From the NCBI GenBank assembly GCA_012932295.1, contig JAAONU010000011.1, positions 48,610,352-48,674,351 on the forward strand: DNA of 64,000 nt. The letters run 5' to 3'. The stretch is from Cyclina sinensis (Eukaryota; Mollusca; Bivalvia; Venerida; Veneridae). A program made the translations under genes and the position numbers. How positions within the stretch are numbered: position 1 is the first letter of the stretch; each line of letters starts with the position of its first letter. The notes under the pieces are model-generated. The model was not told the DNA's origin, did no database searches, and was given only the letters and a program-made list of their open reading frames with translations. Positions 1 through 11,300 of the stretch are shown piece by piece.

Positions 1-215
1 CTTTTTAAAAAAAATACTCAAACAGCATGTAATTACAATAGACATTAATTTGTTCAAAAATATTTTTTTTAAGAATGTCTACAAGTTTATCACGACAGTA
101 AGCTTAAAAATTATATTAACATATATTGTTCTATGTCAGAAAAAACAACAAAAACCCCCAGTTAAATTAACAGTGTTTTTGACCAGATCTCAAAATTAGC
201 TCTTTTTCTTTTGTA

Positions 216-546
216 TTATGTCGATTTATTTGTATATAACTTTTGTAAGGAGGAGTAAGGATGGCCCTCCGACCCTACTCTCCATGATGATGGGGATAAT
301 AAACGGGGAACTTTGGTTGCTGAAATTACAAAAAAAATCTTAAGGCTCAGGGACTTGTGGTTCCAGACAAGAAAATTTTCAAAGAATTCCATTTTGTTGC
401 CATAGTAACCAGAGTTCTTGATGGAATTCAATTCTTTGAACAACTTTGGTAAAGCTTCATGCAAGGAATACCCCAGTCATGTTTCGTCAATGTTGGCTTA
501 GCAATATAGGAAGAGAAGTTGTTCAAGTCAAATTGTTGATGACGCA
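216..546 (-). repeat. Dispersed repeat, copy related to the 62.0-kb repeat
   Basis: Read on the minus strand, this stretch matches the plus strand from about 62003 to 62220 almost continuously. Shared blocks include a run around GCGTCATCAACAATTTGACT, a block around TATTCCTTGCATGAAGC and a block around CTTCTTGTCTGRAACCACAA. The start, near 546, is where similarity to the neighbouring reverse transcriptase remnant stops. Short open frames across it are accidental. The copy at 62 kb continues into a tandem array and this one does not. Confidence 0.7.
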
Positions 547-1625
547 CGACGACAGATGGTGGAGATGAAGGAATTTGAATAGAGAGCAGAATAGTTGTAT
601 GTAGTCTCATGTATGATTGTAATCAGAGAGTTCAGGTAAATGGTTTGGTACCATGGATAAAACCTGTGTACACTTGAAAAAATTGTAGTGTTTGTTTGAT
701 CAGAAAGTGAGAAATTGACAAAGAGGAGAACATTTAAATTGGTATCGAGGTCTCTTAGTTTATACAGCAATGTACAACGTCATGTATCATACCAAGGACA
801 TTCGAAAAAGCAGTGGTTTACCACAGTCACAAAGAGGGGTTTCAGATATATTTCTAATGAATATGTGGTAGTTAAATGAGTTACATTTGGTGCGGAGTCT
901 AGTGTTTGCCAGTTTATTTCAGTTTGTAGATTTTCTACTGAGACTAATTCAGTTGGTCCTGAAGCTATGCGGGCACATTCGTTGGATTTTATCTAATTGT
1001 TCAAGCTCATAGTAATTTAAGTTACACCATACAACATCTGCGTATTCTAAGATCGGTCGTATAAATGATAAGTAAATAATTTCTAGCGCTTTCCTGTTTA
1101 AAGTGTACTTCAATTTTCGCATGATATTTACTCTTTTCCATGCTTTGGCTGTGGTGTTTTCAATATGTGAGTGCCATTTACATTCGTTTGAGAGATATAT
1201 TCCTAGATGCTTGTGGTCTGTAACTTCTGTTATATATTGATTGTTCATTTGTATTTGTGGGTGGTGCTGTTTACTGCGTTTTCTGGAGACAATTAGAGAC
1301 TCAGATTTGGAGGGATTGAATTTAACTAGCCATGTATCAGCCCAAGAAGAGACTGTCTGGATGTCGAATTGTAGAATATGAGCTGCAGACTGAGGAGTGT
1401 CCACAACTAAAGAGAGACTGGTATCGTCGGCAAAAAGATTGACGGTGGGTTGTAGACCTTGAACAATATCATTGATAAAGATGAAAAATAGCAGGGGACC
1501 AAGAAATGAACATTTATGAACACCAGGATAAAGCATACCCCAAAAATACTTAGAATTTGATAGAACTACGCGTTGACGTCGGTGTGAAAGATAGTCTTGA
1601 AACCAGTGATAAAGAGGGCTTTAAT
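546..1625 (-). pseudogene. 5'-truncated non-LTR retrotransposon, reverse transcriptase remnant
   Basis: The minus strand encodes the second half of a reverse transcriptase. Reading from 1625 down, a segment like YLSHRRQRVVL is followed by a degraded version of the conserved turn before LGPLLFFIFINDI, then the catalytic FADDTSL box and the thumb region with HLGIYLS and RPILEYADVVW. One open stretch of 195 codons lies at 949-1536. Frameshifts and stops break the frame on both sides, and no endonuclease region is present. The motifs are typical of the Jockey/CR1 group of LINE elements. It is a dead 5'-truncated copy lying 3' of the last exon found for gene A, and it may separate or replace that gene's tail exons. 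Confidence 0.85.
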
Positions 1626-2343
1626 AAGCGGAATTTAATAAAATAATCACAGGAATAACAAGACTGAAAGTTTATCACCTTTTTAAAGGTCTGAGCACCT
1701 GGATTGTACCCAGGGCTTAATCTGAAGAATTTTGGTTCAAGGTTACTACACATAGCTAGGTACCTAAATTAAGAGCTCTGTACATTGAGCTCTCAGACAT
1801 AAAGAATTTTCAACTCTTTGTTTTAGTTTTCAAAGCAACCAGAACTTTACAGAATTTCTTGCATGAAACAGCCCGTGTGACATTTCTAATCTTCCCTCCA
1901 GAGATATACAAGGCAATGTTTTTGTGTTAGCAAATTTTCGGAAAAACTGATACAAAATGTAACCACGTATCAGAAGTCTCACTCTATAAAAACAACTTCA
2001 TACAAGATACCCATCTTACATATTTGACTGTTTCCCTTCGGTAGTATAAGAGTTTATTTATATGCAAAATGAAGCCACAAAATAAAAATAAAAGTCCTAT
2101 AATTAACACTGTGAATTGTTATGAGTTCTAGATGATTAAAAAAAATAACATTAAACAATGTGATATTTTACCAGAAAGAGTTATTTTAATTTAACTTCAT
2201 ATAACGGTACTTTTAAGTCACTGGATCATTAGTTTATTTTGGATTATATACAAGTAAGGTTTTTGGCCGTCATAGTAATGAAGTTCTTTAGTGATCTTGT
2301 AAAAACAAAATTGTTATTTTTAATACATTTAATGAGTACTTAC
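1626..2343. other. Non-coding stretch 3' of the last gene A exon found
   Basis: Gene A should continue here with short cytoplasmic exons if it parallels gene B. I read the minus strand for acceptor and donor pairs that continue phase 1 and found none giving an open, tail-like peptide. The DNA is AT-rich without an obvious repeat. The tail exons may lie beyond the left edge or may have been lost. Confidence 0.5.
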
Positions 2344-2379
2344 CTCTGTGTTTACAACAGAACCAGACTATGGCGATTA
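2344..2379 (-). CDS. Gene A coding exon 6: end of membrane helix and first tail residues
   Basis: This 36-bp exon, phase 1 to 1, has an acceptor ending ATTTCAG and a GTAAGT donor. It encodes VIAIVWFCCKHR, the end of the helix followed by a basic stop-transfer segment. The two cysteines at the inner membrane face could be palmitoylated (inference). This is the last exon I can support. Confidence 0.8.
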
Positions 2380-5300
2380 CTGAAATAAAAAGTTGTACAC
2401 CTGTGTCACTGATGCATGAAGCAATTTGTATACATTATTTCTGTAAGAAATCGCGATTACGGCTAAATACTGGTTCCTACTATTGTGCGAAAAAGTTTGA
2501 TGCATAAACTCCCACTTTTTCTAAAAATGGTAGATTTCAATGTAAAATGTGTCATAAATGCTTGTCTTTGAGGGATGTTGAATAAATGGAAACGGCTTAC
2601 ATAATATCCATTACTATTCCAAAAGTTTATTTACGCTTATGTCATTCTTTCTTAATCAAATTCGATAAGTTTGATTTACATTATAAAACAAAATTTCAGA
2701 AAGAAGATTATCTAATTTTACCTCCAGCTATTACTATGATCCCGATTACTGCGCCTATTATCCCTCCAACAAATGTACTTGAGTCATTTTCTGTGAAAAT
2801 AAAACTATAATATCTACAAAATTGTTAATCAGAAAATATCAGCTTATCACCTTTCTTATAATATTTCTGAATATGGTATAGTAACCATACTTTTTAACCA
2901 AATAAAACTTTCTGACATTTCCAAAACAAAGTAAGGACAATATGAAAATAACCGAAGCCCGGTCAGCATTTTGAAGTAACGCACTCTTCCATGTTTAAAG
3001 AGTTTTTTCTATGATTTTAAATTTTTTACAGATAAGTCACCAAAGCAACTACGGTTCTCGACAGAATGATGTTGCTTGGAAAAATTTGATAGAAGTTCAT
3101 GCAAGGAACATTCCAAAGAAGTTACAATATTATATGAAAAGCAAAAAGATTTTGGAATTTCCCCCTATACGAGTCTTTTGTATAAAATTAAAAGAAAATT
3201 GCTGGTGTTATTGATCTTTGTGTCTGCAGCACCCAATACTTATAATACATATTTGTTTTGAGTGACATTAAGTTTTCCCTATATAAGTGTATATGACATA
3301 GATTGTATTGAAAATCAAAGTGTACTGATTTGATTGGAACAAACTGTGTGCTAGCAATGTACCTTACATATTTGTATTGAGTCACATGATCCCTTATATA
3401 AGAGTAAAGTCTTAAATATTGAATAAGAAATTAATCCAAGGGCTATAATTCTAGTGTTACTGATCAATTTGAAACAAATTTTATGCCAGCGCCGTCCCTT
3501 ACTCGTGATACATATTTATGTTGAGTTTCATTGAAATCTCTATTGGTTACTTAGTCAGGATACTGGATGGACGGGACGAAAGTGAAGACAAACAGACAAC
3601 TTAAAAACAAAATCTTTCCACCAACTGTGAGTAGTAATAATAAGCCTCTGATATAACAAACAAAGCAAGCAACACATATCAATTTAAGTAGTTAACACAA
3701 TAGATTAAGTACAAAAAAATATCAAAATAAAATAAATGTTTACAAAAACTCTACAATAAATCATAGAAGGGAGAACAGTATATATTGTTTTACCACAGAT
3801 AACCGCTGTAGGTTGTAACAATAAACTACTTTAAATCTGCAAACACTATACTTGGTCCATAATTGAAGTAGTAGTGTGTAGTTTGATACTTTTTGATACA
3901 CTTTTTTTATTGAGATTCGTAAACAAACTGGTACTGTAAACCTCGACAGGTCTTTGGAATCTTGTACCCCCTGTTTTGCATGAGAAATGTGGTATCTTGC
4001 ACTTTTTTGTGTACGAAATTTCCACATTTTCTGAGAGTATTTTAATAAACACATCTTCTGATTTTTAGCTAAAGGTGGGTAATACAAAGATTAGGCGACA
4101 TTTAACTAAGGCAGACAGGTGACACATTGATCGGGTGGTGGAACAAGGGCCAAGTCACCGTGAGGTTAAGGAGGTCTCGGATGTGCATCATACCTTTTAA
4201 TTCGATAGAAAATGACCCCTAATAGTCGATGAAATCTTTGTTTCTATTCTCGTCTTCAACATTAACTTATGTCCTTTTATTAACAACAACAAATTGATAT
4301 ATCAACCACTTAATTCCTAAAACACAGAAATTAATTGAGGTATAGTCGATCTACACTCAAACATTCTGCTTAAAATAATTCATTCTCTATAGCTTCATTC
4401 TCAGAGCCTAGAAAACTTCGAGTAGTATATCATAAAGTCATTTATTCTCCACAAAGAAATGAAACCATACAGAAAATAGCAAATAAATGATCATTGAAGT
4501 TTTTTTGTTTTTTTTTATTTGTCTCCCTTACTGACTCAGCAACATTACGCAAATACTACAAGTAGTACAAGAGCCATGTTACACATGGTTAATCCCCACG
4601 CCGGGAAGAAGCTACCTGAAGGTTGTACTTTCAAACACTCAATGTAATAATGTTTGAAGAAAATCCCACAAAAAATAGGCAAGGTAGAAATATTGTTCTT
4701 GCAAACTGCACTTCCTACCAATGTGCTATGTCAGTGTATTAAGTTTGAAGAAAATCGCTCAAGCACTTTTGGAGTTATGCTTCGGACTTAGTTTTTCAAT
4801 TAAATCTGATAAAGGGGAATAATTCTAAAAGTTGGCAAGGTAGAGTTATTATTCTTTCACACTGCACCTCCTCCAAATGTGCTCTTTCAGTATATGAAGT
4901 TTGAAGAAAATCACTCAAGTACTTTTGGAGTTATGCTCCGGACAAAACTGGAACGGATGGACACACTGACGGACAGAGACCATTTCTAATATCCCCTTCG
5001 CCTTTGGCGGGGGGATAATAAGTTCAAGAATTCAAGAATTAGATATACATGTATATGCTGGGATTTTTAAAATGTAAACAAGTAAATCTCATAAAGGGGA
5101 ATAACTCTAAAAAATAGGCAAGGTAGAGTTATTGGACTTGCACACTGCACTACCTACCAATGTGCTCTGTGAGTGTATGAAATTTGAATAAAATCCCTCA
5201 AGTAGTTTTTGAGTTATGCTCCGGACAAAATTTATCAAGTAATTCTGATAAAAGAGAATAACTCTAAAAATAGGCAAGGTAGAGTTATTGTTCTTGCACA

Positions 5301-8300
5301 CTGCACTACCTACCAATGTGCTCTGTCAGTGTATGAAGTTTGAATAAAATCCCTCAAGTAGTTTTAGAGTTATGCTCCGGACAAAATTTATCAAGTAATT
5401 CTGATAAAGGGAAATAACTCTAAAAATAGGCAAGGTAGAGTTATTGCACTTGCACACTGCACTCCCTACCAATGTGCTCTGTCAGTGTATGAAGTTTGAA
5501 TAAAATCCCTCAAGTAGTTTTGGAGTTATGCTCCGGACAAAATTTATCAAGTAATTCTGATAAAGGGGAGTTACTCTAAAAATAGACAAGGTAGAGTTAT
5601 TGGACTTGCACACTGCACTACCTACCAATGTGCTCTGTCAGTGTATGAAGTTTGAATAAAATCCCTCAGGCAGTTTTGGAGTTACCCTCCGGACAAAATT
5701 TATCAAGTAAATTTGATAAAGCGGAATAACTCTAAAAAAAGGCAAGGTAGAGTTATTGCACTTTCACACTGCACTACCTACCAATGTGCTCTGTCAGTGT
5801 ATGAAGTTTGAATAAAATCCCTCAAGTAGTTTTGGAGTTATGCTCCGGACAAAATTGTTTCGGACAGACACACAGACGCACGGATGCACGGACACACGGA
5901 CGCACAGACGGACGAAGGGCATTCCTAATATCCCCTCCGCCTTTGGCGGGGGGATAAAAACGCATATTGTTCATGCTTCATTAGAAATACATTTTGCAAG
6001 ATTCAATGTTACGGTAGCCACTTAAATATAAAAGCGTATACGCTATAATTAAATAAACATTGCTACGAAGAAAACACGACTTGTTGAAAACAAATGCCCA
6101 AGGTCCTAGGGCGAGGTACAAGCTAATACATGCACCGGAAAGACAATAGATAAAGAAAACAAACAACAAATACACTTACAAATCCATTTGATTTTCCTAC
6201 AAGTTTTGCCGTCCAAGTGTATGCGTGGTAAATTGAAAATACAAGTACAGAACATATAAAAAGTAATAAAAACCCCAATCAATTACGAAGAGAACAAAAC
6301 ATGTGCGGTAAGTCACTGTTTTTCAACCTTAAAACTTCTGTTGTCAAATGCTTATGACCTTGTGACGGTTACAAACAATGATCAGCGTAAAAATCTACTA
6401 TTTAATAAGATTCTTTGTTTTTCATTTCTTTGAAATTGGTAACTGATCCTATGAAAACACATTAAACATTTACAATTTACCTTCTAATGATTTGTAGGAT
6501 ATCGGAACTTTTACAATCTAATTTGGTTTCAATGTCTGATTTACCAGTTCACTAATAAACATTTTATCTTATTCAATTTTTCACAATCAAATTTCTATCT
6601 ATTATATACACATATAGTATACGTCATCGTTAAACGTATATAATTAAACAGGAAATATGCAGACCATAATCACAGGGCTAGAAACTAACATAGTAAATCT
6701 TTTCCATGTGACTCTAGTCATATATTAATCTTAAAACATATTTGATAACTGGAATGTCGTAAAATTTTCTTTTAGTTGGAACAGTTCATAACTTCAAATA
6801 ATCCAATAAAACTCAAAGTGTTTACAATGCGCAAAGACAAAAAATCTTCTCTGTCTCAAATCAAGTTGTGTAATTCAGTTGTTGACCTCAAATTTAATGA
6901 TGACTATTCCCAGCTAGTCTGTTATTTGGGCTACAACTTATTTTTTTCTCTTGGTGATGACATAGGTACTGCACTCAGACATCGCATCCTTTCTTTTCGC
7001 CAGCTTGGAATTGGAAGCTATGAAAAATTCTTCAGTCAAGAGCTCATGTAGGAGATAAGAGCTTTAATTTTCTAAGAACAGCCTTTCTGTTTGTTTCCGA
7101 GTTTCTGTCCTTCTATTAATGTATTTTCAGAATATCAACCTGGGGAGATAATGTCAGTAACAGTGTGGCTCCAGAGAAAGATGTTGAACTTTTAAATACC
7201 AGTATTCCATGGTCGTTTACTAAAGTTGTGTTCTGCGACCCACGAATAGACATTTAGTGTTACTAGCGATACCTGTTTCTGCCTCCCAAGGCCAATACCG
7301 TCCAACAGTGTCACTGTTATTTGGTTGTTGTTTCAATACATTTGTGACATTTGACTATTTTGTGCATGTACTAATTTTCTAGAACATACTTTTGTAAGAT
7401 TTCGTACAGTTTGTTTCACTTGTTTGTTGTGCTTATAGGGATGCCCAAACAGGGTTTTGTATGCCCAGTATCCCGACCTTTTGATTTATGGAGTTGTGCC
7501 TGCCCATAAAATGCCAAACATTAAGAAAAAAATTTTTAAAAAAAATATAGATTTAAAAATCTGCCTTCAAATAACCAATAAGGATACATTTATTGATTAT
7601 TATAATAGTAAGCTCAACATACGACATTTGATTGATTTTTTTATCATTTGTACTTGAAAGTCGTGCGGACAAGAATTTCGACAATCCATTTTGATATCAT
7701 TGAATTTTGGATGTAGTGCTAGCAGGACATAATGTGTAAGCATGAGACAAGACATTCAAATTTTAATGTTGAGCAAGCAAGACATTTGAAATCTAAATTG
7801 TATCATCTGTATTTGAATGACATGCCAGCATGAAATTCGAATTCAGAATCAATTAAATTTTGAAGTTTGTGCATTCGAATTTGGAAATACTTGAATTTAG
7901 AAATGTTCTGCTTGTACGACATTCAAACTTTTAACATTTAGTTCAAAATGTTGTGCTAGCACGACATTTGAATTTGGTATCTCTTGCAGTTTTGGTGTTG
8001 CAGTAGCATGCAATTCGACATTCTAATTTAAACCTAGTTGTGACTGAATTTTGTGCGTCCACGACTTGCACATTCTTAATCATTTGAATTCAGAGATTGT
8101 GAGAAAAACATGTCTTCCCCCACATGTCACTTTTAATGAAGAATACAGAATACTAGTTATAAATGTATCAAATTTTGACAACTCTGCTAAAATCATCCAA
8201 CCAGTATAAGAAAACAATATGCGTAACTACGCTTGGTAATGACCATTGCTGTGAAGTTTCCTCAAAATCTAACCAGCAGTTACGGAGATATGTCCAACTG

Positions 8301-11300
8301 TATTCAAATTTGGATAAATCAAGGACCTATCTAAAGATCAGCCGACTGGAACAAGACAAAAAATGCACAACTACTTTCGCTCATAATCATTCCTGTGAAG
8401 TTTCCTCATAATTCAATCAGTGGTTATGGAGATATGCCCAAATGTATTCAAACTGAGACATATCATGACCATAACTCCACTATAAATCAGCCGACCGAAC
8501 ACATCAATAATACTTTTTATTAATCAAATAAATGAATATGGCGATATGCCCATATGTGTTCAAATTTGGACAAATTTATGCCCATAACTTCGTTTAAAAA
8601 AAGTGAGCCGGAACACATCAATAATACTATTTAGCTTCACACATTTGATTGCATCTAAAACCCTGTTTTGATGTGTTAGTAAACAGAGAGGTAGGTATTA
8701 GGCTCGATGTCTTATGTAACTAAATTCTAACAATTCTTTACTAAGAATCACTTAAAAGTGTATGTTTTTTCTCCTAAGGAACAAAGTGATTAAATCTGAT
8801 TACAATTTGCAGGATTAAATTTGATAATTAATTTTCTAACCTTGATTGTCACTGAGATTCTTTGATTCACTGAGTCTAGGTGTACTTTGACTAGTAACTA
8901 AAGTTGTTGGTCTTATAGATTGGGGTTGTATAGTTGGTGGTTTGGCATCTCTATAGGGAGAGAAAAAAATCATCTTGGAAAAGAAACATTTATTGAACAA
9001 TCCTATTTGGCAAAAATAATTGTAATTAAACAACATTCTTATTGACCAAAGGCAAACGTAAACAACAATCCCAATTAAAACAGATATTATAAATAGTATC
9101 AACAAAGATAATCTTACGGAGAGTTGTTTGAAAGTGTTGATAACTCTTTACTTTTATTAATACACAACTTACACAAGTAAGAAATGGGACAAATTTTCGA
9201 AGAGTTAAATTAATCTTTCCTGAAAACATTGATAACATTTTCTTAAATGTCAATAAGGTACACCTATGAAATGCTTACGGCTCACATATAAAGTTGGAGG
9301 CAGCAGTCCTCTCCTGACCAGGAGGACACCTTGGAGAGCACGAGCAATCTGGAACATTAAACAGTTTAGACAATTAGTGGGATTTATTGATAATTTATTT
9401 ACCTTACGCTAATTACATTAGCATTTGTATAGGAAAACTAACAGGACAAATTTGACAAAGCATTTTTCCCAAAAAATGTCTTAGACTTAACGGTGAACTT
9501 TATCCCGTTTTCCATATATCATGACAGATTTTGAAACTCTGCTAAGATAGACCTTTATGGTCCAAGTAAATGAAACTATCTTAAGCAATGATATGACAAC
9601 GAACTCACCTGGCAGGAGCTCTTCAGTGTCGCCGCACGGTTTGTCAGCGGTTATACAGACATCATCCTTTGAAGCTAAATAGAACTGGGGTTTACCACGC
9701 GGATTGCATTTGTCAGCTTCAGTATTGCAATAGGCAATAGCCTGATGATTCGGTGTTGTATTTCTGACGACCACTATTGATTGGTCTTTTAAACACGTGT
9801 CGAAACAGTTAACAAACCTAAACTGGTGATAACCGTCTGGACATGGTACAGAGAATATCTGTACAGTATTTGGATGGTCGCTATCATATAACACCACATT
9901 TCTAAATCCTGAAAAGAATGAACCAATAACTTGAGCTTTCTCAAAAGCATAACAAACATACAATGTGAAATGTTGAATCAAATATAATTAGCCCTTCTTA
10001 AATCTTTTCTGCTGATTAAAAAGTAATTTATTGGCACATCGCATGAGCAGGGCGTTTGTTTGTGGTACCGTCTAAAATCCCTGGAAGAGACTGTTACGTG
10101 CTATTGTTACTGTTGACATTTTCAAAAAGGGGTCATCGGCGTGAAGTTAAATGATGCACATAGATGCAAAGAATATCAATAATACCGCTTTAACACATTA
10201 CTGTAGTTTTCTTATGCTGTAATAAATTGATGAATCAATATAATTGAACATTTTTGTACATGGAAAGGTGACTGACCACGGTGTAAGCAATAAATATTTC
10301 CTGTACTGTCTATATTACACGTGAGTATTCAGATATCATTGCAGAGCTTGTCTTTACCTTTTTTTTTGCAAAGGCTATTTTGCTGTTTCTAAATTTTTTT
10401 TCCGATTAAAACAAGGAAAATGAAAGTTCTGCAGTGACCATGAAAGCAAGTCTTGATTTCTGTATCTGTCTTTTTTCAAATGTATTTTTTTCATCTAACG
10501 CTGTTTACAAATCTTCGGATATCTAAAGCCATTTGTATAATGTTATCCTGCTGATTATGCATCTGTTAATATCATTGCTTTCTTGTTCTGTACTGTAACA
10601 GCAAAATGCAGACGTTCAAAACGCATGACTGACTTTGAATTCTAAATGTAAAAAGCATTAACAAACCGTACTAAGAGTGAAAAATCAGTTAAGTATTTGG
10701 TAAATCTATATCTACTTCTCTATTAACAATTAGGTTGAAATAATATTATCTTTCAGTTAATCTATTTTTTTGTTCTTCAAAAAAAGGTGGCTCCAATTTC
10801 AGATTAAAATGAAAGGTTTAGAATAGGGGGATATATTTAAGCACTGTTAAATCACATTCGCAACAAATCACGTTTGTAACAGATTTTATTTTACAAATGT
10901 AATCACATTCGATATTAGATATTTGTCTGACAAAAGCACATATGTAACAAGTCGAGTTCTTGAGTGTTCAATTAGTTAATAGTAATAGAAACATTATATA
11001 TCTGCCATTAATACCACTTCAAGTTACCATTGTCGTGATTACTACCTACTACTATTCCGCTAGCTGAATCGGTATAGTCACTTAGATTTACTCAGTAACT
11101 GGAGTCACAGGTTCGAGTCTTTACAAGAGTTTTTCTTTCGCCATCCTAAGCAATTTCAAGTTAAGTAAATATTAAAAAGTTGGTATGCACTGGGGGTCCG
11201 TAAGGTACAAGGGCGGTCCCGTTGGCCGTGTGTCTGTGTGTGTGTGTTGAGTGGGGGGTCGACCTTGTAATGTGGCCAATGCCATTAACTTATCTGCCAT

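Noticed and set aside
2586..2810. 74-codon plus-strand ORF
   Set aside because: It is the antisense of the gene A membrane-helix exon, whose minus-strand frame has correct splice sites and a paralog.
5840..6025. 61-codon ORF rich in Thr, Arg and His
   Set aside because: It reads the GACG-rich end of the 156-bp repeat array.
9487..9981. Single 164-codon ORF covering gene A exon 2
   Set aside because: Only 9609-9908 is exon. The flanks are intron, as shown by matched splice sites and the equal 300-bp exon in gene B.
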